A stretch of DNA of 64,000 nucleotides, from positions 1 to 64,000 of the forward strand of contig JBAMJV010002096.1 of the NCBI GenBank assembly GCA_037951105.1. The letters are read 5' to 3'. The DNA is from Echinarachnius parma. Its lineage: Eukaryota > Echinodermata > Echinoidea > Clypeasteroida > Echinarachniidae. Position numbers and translations under genes: made by a program. Positions 54,741-64,000 of this stretch are shown piece by piece; position 1 is the stretch's first letter; each line of letters starts with the position of its first letter. The notes beneath the pieces were generated by a model. That model made no database searches, had not been told where the DNA came from, and saw only the letters and a program-made list of their open reading frames with translations.

Positions 54741-54804
54741 AACCCCATTCAATACTTAAATTTCCTATATATGACCATTCAAATTGCGTATGATTATGTT
54801 TGTT

Positions 54805-54945
54805 TTGTACATGTATGTACAAATGAATGGGCGAATGCTTTGCACAAATGGAATAGGGATGCAAAGGACGACGATTGCCGACATTATAAACCTATACGGT
54901 TATGATAAAAAAAACGGCGTACATATTGAATTGTTATTATCATTT
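54805..54945 (+). pseudogene. Second copy of the C-terminal tail
   Basis: Encodes TIADIINLYGYDKKNGVHIEL, here given as two parts: TIADIINLYGYD and KKNGVHIEL, parallel to [12 protein letters not shown] and KKHDEL of exon 38. Its stop codon has become TTA. The preceding DNA also aligns with exon 38, but the seven Arg codons are mostly lost. Confidence 0.7.
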
Positions 54946-54976
54946 TACAACCTTCAATTCCTATATATGTGCGGAT

Positions 54977-55519
54977 TGAAGGGGTAGTTCAGTTTTGGTA
55001 GAGAGGGCGCGGCACAACACTATTTTGTGTGAGGTAATGAAAAAACTGAGTGTCGAATTTGAAAGAACATGCAATTTTAATGGCAGAACAAACTTTATTT
55101 GGTCAAAATCGGTTAAAAAATAGCTGAAATATCAAAAATATATCCGATCGTAATAAATTTGGGGCCTAAATTTATTCGATGATTTAAAAAAATTAATAAA
55201 AAATGCTTACACTTTACTTTTTAAATGTTCAAAAGCGGATTTTAAATAGTTGTTGATGATCTCTCTATATAATCATCATTTCAACAAAACATCACATGCC
55301 TAATTTTGTATGAGAAATGGTTGAAAACAATGCCTTTTTAGAGAGCGCCCATTTGTGTTTTAATGGCTCTTTTTGAATGATAACAGGCTTTTTACTTAGT
55401 CGTTTGTAATTTTGTATACCTTTCGAGCTTAGTGCAGTTATAACTATTAGTTTGTAATGCTACTGTGCAGGTTTTGGTTAATAAAGTTCAGCCTTACCAA
55501 AACTGTACTACCCCTTTAA
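54977..55519 (+). mobile_element. TTAA-type MITE, copy 7
   Basis: ttgaaggggtagttcagttt at left, accaaaactgtactacccct then ttaa at right. It separates tail copies two and three. AATAAA occurs just after it at 55522, a possible but unproved polyadenylation signal. Confidence 0.85.
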
Positions 55520-55544
55520 ACAATAAAAAAACACGTTATAAATC

Positions 55545-55650
55545 AATTTGCAATTCGGGTGTAAATAGGCAAAGTAAGCAAATGGGGACTATTGGCGACT
55601 TTATAAACATTTACAGTGATGATGAAAACGGCAAACCTTATGAATTGTGA
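55545..55650 (+). pseudogene. Third copy of the C-terminal tail
   Basis: Encodes GTIGDFINIYSDDENG and then KPYEL with TGA kept. A TTAA-type MITE (54977-55519) separates it from copy two. It has no clear acceptor. It could be a relic or an alternative last exon. Confidence 0.65.
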
Positions 55651-55698
55651 GAAAGAGAGTGACGTCAATTGGGAACTGTTTCAACCTACTATATACTA

Positions 55699-55781
55699 GA
55701 GCTGAGTCAAATCGAATGGCTATTCGATATCCGACCGTGAAGGTCGGATACCGAATACAAATTTTCGGATACGAATATCCG

Positions 55782-55833
<52 letters not shown>

Positions 55834-56129
55834 GATATTTTTTTTTCCCCGTTTAATTTTGTAATCCCCATTCGATAGATTCGATCAGAAAATGGCACAT
55901 TGAACCCTGCTTATCTATTGCTAAAGTTAAAAGTTAAGGTATCTTACATAAATTACAAATAAACAAAACAAATATTAATAAACCAAAGGTAAGAGGATTA
56001 ATATACAAGTGAGTGCCAAATTTAGAAGAATCTATGATGAGATATCAAAGTATTTCATCTTGACAGCAGTTTGTACACTAACATCACACTGTACTGCCGA
56101 TTCTAATTGAAAAAACGGACAGAATATTT

Positions 56130-56184
<55 letters not shown>

Positions 56185-56194
56185 AAAACGATTT

Positions 56195-56243
<49 letters not shown>

Positions 56244-56317
56244 CGGATATTCGATATCCGACCGTTTTTACACGACTTATATTCGAAATGCAAAATATCC
56301 GGTTTGACTCAGCTCTA
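55699..56317. mobile_element. Element with GAGCTGAGTCAAA ends and poly-A/poly-T core
   Basis: gagctgagtcaaat at left and gtttgactcagctc at right. Inner attcgatatccgaccg in both orientations, and long A and T runs at 55782-55831 and 56134-56243 that can pair. Confidence 0.78.
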
Positions 56318-56656
56318 CTATATACGATGATCACAATTGGGATGGGAATGTATTAACTGCGAAAGCATGACATTTTTAAATGTGCGTTTAAATTGATCGT
56401 TTGGATATTATTTCCACTTAATTGAATTGGCTAGTATAATTATTGTACAAAATAATAAAATAACATTGCAATTATATAATTGTGTGTTTGTAGTGTTTTT
56501 TTCACGCTTGTGTAAAGTTGCAAGTCTTTAACAATTAAGCACTTATTTGATCTAAGATATATTGTTGGAAATATATGCTTTCTTTGAAAATATATTGAAT
56601 TTAATTTGAATTTAAATGTTGATATATTGACAACATCATCTAGTTACGTCTAACTG

Positions 56657-57018
56657 TAAAGGGATCTAGTAAATTTGTCTGATGTGAGCAAAAATGCAAA
56701 TGTTTTATTAAATATGGATGTGATTGTATTATGTCCAAAAGGTGATGTGTGGAAATGTTATGGTAAATGAATGTTGTGTGGCCAAATCATGAACAAAATA
56801 CAAAGTGATACTGGCTAACGTATTGCACTGACTTCATACACAATTATGATCATCCACTAGGTAATATTATGAATAAGCACACTCCAAACACACTTATCTT
56901 TATAACGGAACACAAATTTGTAAACTTGAAATGAAGCTGCTCCATTAGTAATACGAATGCAATTATATATGTGAAAACCACTAAATTATTTTTTGTTAAT
57001 GCTACTAGATCCCTTTAA
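56657..57018. mobile_element. GGGATCTAGTAA MITE, copy 2
   Basis: taaagggatctagtaaattt at left and gctactagatccctttaa at right, about 360 bp. Confidence 0.78.
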
Positions 57019-57284
57019 TAGATGGGTTGATGATTTGAACTTTATGTTGGTTACTTATGTTGTTGATCATCCATAAAAACATAACTATTAAAACAAATTT
57101 TAGATATAGCAATTTTGTATAGAAATGGCTGGTTTGAATCAAAGGAATTAAAAGATTTTATATAACTTTTATATAATCCGCCGGTTATCTTTATGATTGA
57201 CTTAAAATGTGTTACTGTTAATTTGAAGAGCTCGTTTCCAAAAGAGGTTAGGTCCATTTTCCATCAAAATTCATTTTTTAAAGC

Positions 57285-57850
57285 TTAAAGGGCAATGAAA
57301 CCCAAGCAAAATGTTGCTTTCATAGTCTTGAAGAGATTAAGAAGAATAATCTCTGAAAGTTAGAGCATAATCGGGTAAGAAACAAGAAAACTTCGGCTCT
57401 TTGAAGATGTCCATTTATTCATATGGGGAACTCAAATTGGCAACGCACTCTGATAAGTGTGTGGACAACTCCCCATATGTTTTGTACACAAATGTTCCCA
57501 TTTTTACAGTTTTCTTCATAGTCACATTTTTTCCATTCTCCCAACTCATGATATGTTATGTATAAAAGCATTCTACAAGACATATGTTAAACTCGAACGA
57601 AGGGTAAACATACATTTTGAGAAAATTTAACAAAACAGAAATTTTGTGTACAAAATGTATGGGGAGTTGTCCACAACTTTGCCAGAGTGCGTTGCCAATT
57701 TGAGTCACTCGAAGAAATACATGGCTCTTTTCAAAGAGACATAGTTTTCTCATTTCTTGACCGATTGTGCTCAAATTTTCAGAGACTATTCATTATATTT
57801 AGTGTCTTATAGTGCATACAACACTTTGTCTGGATTTCATTGTCCTTTAA
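57285..57850. mobile_element. TTAA-flanked element (GGGCAATGAAACC ends)
   Basis: ttaaagggcaatgaaaccca at left, ggatttcattgtcctttaa at right. Inner arms also pair (ggcaacgcactctg / cagagtgcgttgcc). About 565 bp. Confidence 0.82.
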
Positions 57851-58199
57851 TTTATAGATTTTGAGCAGCTCTATCCGGTAAAGCTAACAGAAACTAAAAT
57901 TCATACTGGAAAGTTGTTCAAATTTACAAATAAAATAAATTTTGTTTCAAAAGAGGTTAGGTCCAACACAGTTTATTAAAAAAAAAAAGTTTGGTCCAAA
58001 ACAATGGAAAAACATTAATACAAAAAAACAGAAGGTTCTGGGATTTGTTTAAAGAGTTATTTTACAATCCTATTATGATGCTCTTTCATGTAATATAATT
58101 GTATATCCTCTCAACATTGCTAACTATGAGAAATAAAAAAAACAAAATCTTTTTCTCAAAACTTACAAAAGTGGACCTAACCTTTTTTTGGAAACGAAC

Positions 58200-59545
58200 T
58201 CTTCATTTATACAAAATGTTAACTCTGCTGTTGCTAATTTATGAAAACAGCTACGGTATTCAATATCTATTAGATGTTGTTATAGAAATTGTGTTTTTTT
58301 AATTTAAGGAACGTAAATGTTTTAGCTTCCACATGTAAATGTGTCGGTTGTGTCGATGTTTTGTACGTAATATTACTGTTTTAAAGGATGATACCTCTGT
58401 TATTGATGATTCATAAAACATGACAAAACATGTCGTGTGTAAAATGTTGTGTTTGAATTTAACAAACTTATACAATGTAAGTTTACAACTAAATGTGTCG
58501 GTTGTATCGATGCGTTATCATTTGTATGACATGGTGTTATCTCTATTGTTAATAATTCATGAAAACACTAATATAACAAAAGTGTTGGGTGTGTACTTTT
58601 AGAAATAGGCTGTTCCATTAAAGGAACTGGTATAATGTAACTTCTACATCCAACTATGTTGGGTGTTGATGCTGTGTACTATCTACTGTGTATTATCTCT
58701 ATTGTTTAATGATTCATTAAAAGAAAACGTGAGTGTTAAAAGATGTTGGGTGTATGTTTATATAAATTGGGTGTTACATTAAGGCAACTGATACATTCTT
58801 TACCATCTAATATTTCGTCTGTTATGTCAATGATATGTACTTGTTTTTGTCACTGTTTTACATGGTGTTGTTGATTTTATTATGTTGTTGATAATTCGGT
58901 TACAGTCCGTTATTCCGAAGGTTCGTTATTCCGAAGGTTCGTTATTCCCAAGGTTCGTTATTCCGAGGGTTCGTAATTCCGAAGGTTCGCGATTCCTAAA
59001 ACGAAATCGGGTTCGTTATTCCGAAGGTTCGTTTATCCGAGAGAAAAAATCGGGTTCGTTATTCCGAAGGTTCATTAGTCCGAAAATAAAATAGGGTTCG
59101 TTAATCCGAAATTTAATCCGGTAATTTTATCTCTTTATATGAAATTATAGCATTATAACAAACCAAAATTCATTTTCGGATTAACGAACCCGATTTCATT
59201 TTAGGAATAGCGAACCTTCGGAATAACGAACCCTCGGAATAACGGACCTTCGGAATAACGAACCCTCGGAATAACGGACCTTCGGAATAACGAACCAGAT
59301 TTTATTTTCGGACTAACGAACCTTCGGAATAAAGAACCTTCGGAATAACGAAGCGCACCCGATAATTCATACAAAAATGAATGAAATTGTATGATGCAAA
59401 ATGGTGTGGTTGGATTAAAGGAACTGAGCAATTGTAACTTTAAATCTAACATGAAGTTCATATGTTACATGTCGACGACATGATTTGTTTTGTTTGTAAC
59501 TAATTTAGGTGTCAGCTCTGTTGTTGATGATTCATAAAAAGGCAT
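58200..59545 (+). repeat. Satellite-like tandem units of 140-180 bp
   Basis: The phrase ctctgttgttgatgattcat with variants recurs near 58223, 58397, 58540, 58699, 58870 and 59517, with intervening aaatgtgtcggttg and tgttgggtgt. The unit near 58890 is split by the element at 58898-59360. Confidence 0.72.
58898..59360. mobile_element. Fold-back element of GTTCGTTATTCCGAAG units with 8-bp target duplication
   Basis: Two arrays of 15-mer ggttcgttattccga units in opposite orientation (58898-59110 and 59175-59360). Flanked by gataattc at 58890-58897 and 59361-59368. The 8-bp duplication suggests a hAT-like mover, as inference. Confidence 0.85.
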
Positions 59546-59611
59546 AAGCCGTGCGTGCGCATGTGTGTGTGGAAAAGGCCAAATAGAGCCATATCCTCAT
59601 GCTGAATCCAT

Positions 59612-59725
59612 AGGCGTACCCAGGGGGGGGGGGGGGGGGGTTTGGGGGGTTCAAACCCCCCCCCCCCCCCTTTGGGCCCAAAATGGCTGTTTTGGGGGGT
59701 TTGAACCCCCCCCCCCCCCCCTTTC
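59612..59725. repeat. Poly-G/poly-C blocks with short inverted repeats
   Basis: aggcgtaccca, a G run, ggttcaaa, C run, then tttggggggtttgaa and a second C run. Open frames here are artefacts of the runs. Confidence 0.85.
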
Positions 59726-59734
59726 AAATTTTAG

Positions 59735-59830
59735 CCGGTCTCGAGACTACTTACAAGCGGTCTCGAGACCACTTACAAGCGGTCTCGAGACTACTTACAA
59801 GCGGTCTCGACCATCATTAACCTGGTCTCG
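59735..59830 (+). repeat. Minisatellite of 25-bp units
   Basis: Four units of ggtctcgagactacttacaa plus gc, followed by degenerate ggtctcg repeats to about 59890. Confidence 0.85.
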
Positions 59831-59890
59831 GCCTCGAAAATTTGCGAAGAAACCCGGTCTCGGGCTCGTAAATGTTGACATTTCTTGGTC

Positions 59891-61078
59891 TCGGCTTCAA
59901 CATTTTCCACGAGATAATATTGAAACAAATTGCAATTTCAGATGTTAAATTGCTAAAATTGTCAAGCTCGCTGCGCTCGCATTCGTATATATATAATATA
60001 TCTAAACATGCAATAATTCATCCACGAGCACATGAAAACAAGCAAACACGCACGCATACACACATACCTGCACTACACATATACTCAAATCTATACATTG
60101 CGCAGATTCTAAAAAATGCATTTTGTAATAAATAATGGATATAAATCATTGTGTCCCCCAGAACGATGTTTTGTGCACACATGATATGTGACAGTTCACA
60201 TTTCACTGCAAATGAGCCCACAAACTTTTTTTTTTATAATTTAAAGAATATAACAATAATTTGCACAAACATTTTAGTGCAAGGAAAAGGTAAGTAATTT
60301 TCTTGCACAACGTTTTATCTTGATAACATGCCAAAAGAACATACTGATATTAAAAAGGGTGGAATTTTTATGTCCTGTCTTGTTCTTGATGGAAACAAAG
60401 GGTGAACAGCTGTCCACTGGGCTCACATCGTTCTGCCGGTTACACAAAAACATTATGATACAGTGGAACCTTACTATGTTATATGAAAGTAAAATAAACA
60501 AAATAATGTAGAAGGGTTGGGATTAGCAAATGGTTGAAAGAGGGTATATTTATATCCGAGCTCTTTTTAAAGAGTTTCCAATATATTCACATTTCGATAG
60601 TAATTGTACAAACATTTTCACTGACAGTGGACATTTCACTTACACAATTTCCAAGACATGTTGGCTTTTCCTGGATCAATTGTTTTTATTTCTTTGTAAC
60701 AGAAATTAAATCCATTTTGAAATAATTACGGAAATAATGTTTACATTGCATTGCATTACAAACAAACATGTGTTGAGAAAACCGGCGGTTTTGAAATGCG
60801 CTAAAGGAGAGCAGCCTATTATTATTATAAAAGGAATAATTTTAAATTACACAATAGTCAAAACTCTTGGATATCTGAAGGGTGCCCTCTGTTGTTAACT
60901 TAATAGCTGCCTTTTGAACGAAAGCAGCCCTGTATCCTAGCAGCGTTTATGGTTGTTTTGTTTTTCAGTTCAAGCATTATTTAATTATACAGCTGCTTTG
61001 AGAGAGTGGCATATAATTATATATGTTATTGTTGTATATGAACAAACTAGGTGGAATTCTCAAGATCACAATACATTT
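59891..61078. other. No feature recognised
   Basis: AT-rich sequence without splice-bounded open frames, inverted ends or tandem repeats that I can support on either strand. Confidence 0.5.
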
Positions 61079-61290
61079 AAAGGAATAATTCAGTTTTGGT
61101 TTACTTTAGAGGGCCCTTTTATCAATATGTGAGATAATGAACAACTAAGTGTAGCATGTGAAATGGCACACAATGTTAGAGATAGTACTGACTTTGTTTC
61201 ATAATAATCTGTTCTGAAACAGGTCTAAAATTCATACATCCAATAGGAATACATGTTGGGGACCAACCTTTAGGCAATAATTTAAAAGGA
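61078..61290 (+). mobile_element. Diverged TTAA-type MITE fragment
   Basis: taaaggaataattcagtttt, agagggccc and gtgagataatgaacaactaa, then ctgaaacaggtctaaaattc resemble the left half of the family at 22900. The right half is absent. Confidence 0.55.
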
Positions 61291-61459
61291 TAGTATACAG
61301 TTTTGGACAAGCAAACTAAAATTTAAACTTGTAAGTTACCATTAAACCTGATTGGTCAAGCAGTTCTGACACCCACCCACTCACAGTTGCTTTCATTGTT
61401 TTGTGTATCCGCCTCCTTTCCTCTTTCCAGCCCCCCTTCCATACATGTGTTTATGTTGG

Positions 61460-61580
61460 TATATATTCTGTGTTTTTTCTGTAGTAACTGTCATTTGTGC
61501 CCTGACGAAGATTCTGCTAGGATCGAAAGCTAGGCTGTATACGACTCTCATTTTACCACATTGGCGGGTTTTTTTAGTAG
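61460..61580 (+). other. Possible retroelement 3' region
   Basis: gccctgacgaagattctgct then aggatcgaaagctaggctg. A hairpin gattc/ggatc lies between CTGACGA and GAAA, as in hammerhead-ribozyme cores carried by some Penelope-like elements, but stems I and III are not evident. Confidence 0.3.
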
Positions 61581-62009
61581 ACAATCAGTTTTCAGCAGTA
61601 TTTTACATATTCATTTACCATTAAAACAATTACAATAATACTTAAATACAACAAAATATACAAACAGCTTTTCATAAAACAGTGGGTCTAAGTCCTAAAC
61701 ATCACATTTTAGCTTAGGCAATGTTCATCCTACTCTTAAGAATTTTCTTCACATTGGAAGTTAATTCGATAATGTTCTTCATGCAATTTATACCTAACAA
61801 ATTATCACACCACCTTGCAAAAGGTATAGAAACAGTGGGCAGATCATTGATCTATATTCATAAAATTTTAGTAGTAGTTAAATCCTTTAAATAGGGACAT
61901 TGTCATGTTTCCTGGATTTAATCAGGCCCCCTCACATAGGCAGATCTGTATCGAAATTGGATTGATTCTGGCTTCGGGGGCAGCAATGTCCTGAGCTATA
62001 GTAGTACAC

Positions 62010-62095
62010 AGTCAAACCTGTGCATAGTGACCACCTACTGAAAACTAGAAAAGTGGCCACTGTAGAAGGTTGGTGACTACTACAGGCATGTTCTT
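62010..62095. mobile_element. Fragment of the CAGTCAAACCTG MITE
   Basis: cacagtcaaacctgtgcata, gtgaccacctac and aagtggccactgtag; one end of the family at 5331. Confidence 0.55.
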
Positions 62096-62299
62096 GTATG
62101 TATTTGGAATGTATGGATTCATGAGCAAGGAAGGTGACAAAACTTCTTCCTTTTGAAGAGTCACTTCAAGTTATGTACAAAAATTAAACCAAACCAGTTC
62201 AACGTTCACATTCCATAGCACAATCGCGTATCTTCCGGGTTGTGGCCCGTTTCGCGAAGGCCATGATCGTTGGGCTAGCGATACAGTCAGGTCTGTACG

Positions 62300-62940
62300 G
62301 AGTATGAGAGCTGGTGTTCGTTCACTGAAGTTGGCTTCGTCAAGGTTACTATCGAAGCTGCATTCACGGTTGCTTCGCTGGTCTTCGAGTCACTCGTCGT
62401 GGTTATCCTGCTTTTCTTTGTGGTCGTCTTGGTCGTCCTCGCGGTTGTCTCACTTGTCTTTGCGATTGTCTCGCTCGTCTTTGTGGCTGCTTCGCTCGTC
62501 TTCGTGCTTGTCTTTGCTCGTCTTCGTGGTCGTTTCGCTCGTCTTGCTGGTCGTCTCTGTCATTTTGGCACTTGTCTCGCTCGTCTTTGCGGCTGCTTCG
62601 CTCGTCTTCTTGGTCGTTTTGCTCATCTTGCTGGTCGTTTCTGTCGTCTTGGTGGTCGTCTCGCTCGTCTTCGCTTGTCTTCGTGGTCGTCTTGCTGGTC
62701 GTCTCTGTTATCTTGGCACTTGTCTCGCTCATCTGTGCGACTGCTTCGCTCATCTTCGTGGTCGTCTCGCTTGTCTTGCTGGTCGTCTCTGTCATCTTCG
62801 CACTTGTCTCGCTCGTCTTTGCGGCTGCTTCGCTCGTCTTTGCTCGTCTTCGTGGTCGTTTTGCTCGTATTGATGGTCGTCTCTGTCGTCTTCGCACTTG
62901 TATTGCTTGTCTTCGTGCATGTCTTGTTTATCTGCGCGGT
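62300..62940. repeat. GTC/CTC-rich minisatellite
   Basis: Repeats of ctcgtcttcgtggtcgtct, tgctggtcgtctctgtc and gcggctgcttcgctcgtc in units that are multiples of 3, so several frames on both strands stay open for 160-220 codons. On the minus strand one frame reads as a Thr/Lys/Glu or Asp/Gln/Arg-rich repeat. Possibly 3' UTR of the minus-strand gene. Confidence 0.8.
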
Positions 62941-62982
62941 TGCCTCTCTTCATTCTATTGTAGGCTGGCACACTGCTTACGT

Positions 62983-63035
62983 TTATGGTACAGGTTGGTG
63001 TGTCATCGGGTATCGCTCTGATCCCAACTGTCGAA
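62983..63035 (-). CDS. Possible terminal exon of the convergent gene
   Basis: Minus strand, gattgcag acceptor, 53 nt in phase 1, ending in TAA. Joined to the exon at 63578-63671 it gives GPF-RQLGSERYPMTHQPVP and stop. Another frame stays open further through the adjacent minisatellite, so the assignment is tentative. Confidence 0.35.
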
Positions 63036-63298
63036 CTGCAATCAAATGAAAATATAAGAAAAACAAAATCATTTGTACAACCATTAAAAATGTATGGTGA
63101 CTGACAAATCAACACTTCAAAGATTCTAGATCAAAACAAATGCAGACCTCCAAAAGGGACAGTTTACCTAAACATACTATCGTGAATACACATTCATGAA
63201 TTTACATTCTGTAAAGATACTATCGTGAATACACATTCATGATTCACATTCTGTAAATCAGATCAAAGTCCGTCTCGGTCCCGTTCTTGTAATGTTAC

Positions 63299-63410
63299 AC
63301 CCCCCCCCCCCCCCCCCCCAAATAAAAAAAAAAAACAACAACAACAACAACAGCAAAACAAACACACAAACAACAACACAAAAACACAACAACAAAAAAA
63401 ACCCTGGAAA
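63299..63410. repeat. Poly-C then (CAA)n/(CAAA)n
   Basis: About 21 C, poly-A, then caacaacaac with interruptions. Low complexity, possibly in an intron of the minus-strand gene. Confidence 0.85.
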
Positions 63411-63577
63411 ATCCTGGGTACAGGACTCATTCCTCATTATTAGGTTAGACTTGTAAGAAACAGTTGCATTCCTTGGCCTCCAGAATAGACTCTAAATGTA
63501 TATAGACTTGCCTAATGAATTAGTTTGATTATAAACACACACATCTCAATAAGAAATTATGAATAAATGAAACTTAC

Positions 63578-63671
63578 AAGGCCCTGAAAATTCCTTGGAG
63601 TTTCGTCTTTTATAATCCGTTACAATTGCCACTGCCAAAGCCTCTAGTCCATTTGCTGTCTTGTTGGATAT
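63578..63671 (-). CDS. Possible internal exon of a convergent neighbouring gene
   Basis: On the minus strand, cttcag acceptor then 94 nt open in only one frame and a gtaagt donor. It reads ISNKTANGLEALAVAIV, TDYKRRNSKEF, SGP. I do not recognise the family. Phase 0 to 1 fits the candidate terminal exon at 62983-63035. The rest of the gene would lie right of the window. Confidence 0.45.
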
Positions 63672-64000
63672 CTGAAGATGAAAGGCACACATAATTTCAA
63701 AACGGGGGAGTCAAACACTGTTAGGCCTAAACAATTTTGAGAGGAACATTTACCTTAAAAAAAAACACTACATCAGTAGACAATTTTTCCTTTTTTTAAA
63801 TGAAAGTTTTCTATTTTAGGTTCCCATGGTGTTCAAATGTAAATCACCGTTTGCCTAATTAAGAAAGATTTGCATGAAATATCCTGATTAAGTAGTTTAT
63901 TGTCAGTAATATAATTTATCTTTATACTTTAATTGAAAAAGTGAAAAATGTATTGTACAATGCAAAACTTTTAAAACCACGAGCTAAATTGACCTGACCT

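Noticed and set aside
55782..55831. Poly-A tail of a processed pseudogene
   Set aside because: It lies inside an element with inverted ends and is matched by a poly-T run; no cDNA-like sequence precedes it.
62304..63049. Overlapping long open frames of 150-216 codons on both strands
   Set aside because: They arise from a minisatellite whose unit length is a multiple of three and lacks stop triplets; no splice or start context supports them.

Overview
This is a 64-kb piece of animal nuclear DNA, most likely from a marine invertebrate deuterostome (echinoderm, hemichordate or cephalochordate type). That lineage call is inference from three things: AT-rich introns full of small non-autonomous transposons, a tRNA-derived SINE with a (TTA)n tail, and an extracellular gene built from shuffled domains. 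Nothing bacterial is present. Nearly all real coding sequence is in short exons with AG/GT boundaries; long open frames in single-frame translation are mostly chance or repeat-driven. || Positions 1235-54740 (+) hold the 3' part of one large gene. I could chain 38 exons whose reading phases agree at all 37 junctions and sum to 5505 coding bases, giving 1834 residues plus a stop. The 5' end lies left of the window. Domain order: C-terminal third of an F5/8 type C (discoidin) domain; a fibro-slime (PA14-like) domain; a linker; an EGF domain; a degenerate cadherin pair; a complete second F5/8 type C domain; a Cys-rich stretch; thrombospondin-style EGF repeats; a run of Ca-binding thrombospondin type 3 repeats; a thrombospondin C-terminal lectin domain; a LamG-like (laminin_G_3) domain; the start of a second LamG; then seven Arg and a short tail ending HDEL. 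The parts point to a secreted, Ca-dependent, multi-adhesive matrix or cell-surface protein with a thrombospondin/COMP core. I know of no named protein with this order, so no gene symbol is given. || The introns carry two layers. One is a graveyard of internal duplications: decayed copies of exons 3, 9, 13, 23, 26, 32 and the terminal exon lie beside the living ones. The other is dense mobile DNA: several TTAA-flanked MITE families, TA-flanked MITEs, an element with a 10-bp target duplication, fold-back palindromes, a tRNA SINE, a LINE reverse-transcriptase relic and a three-level nested insertion. Several elements end within a few bases of splice sites. || From about 55650 to 62980 I see no convincing gene, only elements, satellites and low-complexity DNA. 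At 62983-63671 two phase-compatible minus-strand exons suggest the 3' end of a neighbouring convergent gene, next to a GTC-rich minisatellite at 62300-62940. || Residue numbers below count from the first codon of exon 1 in this window.
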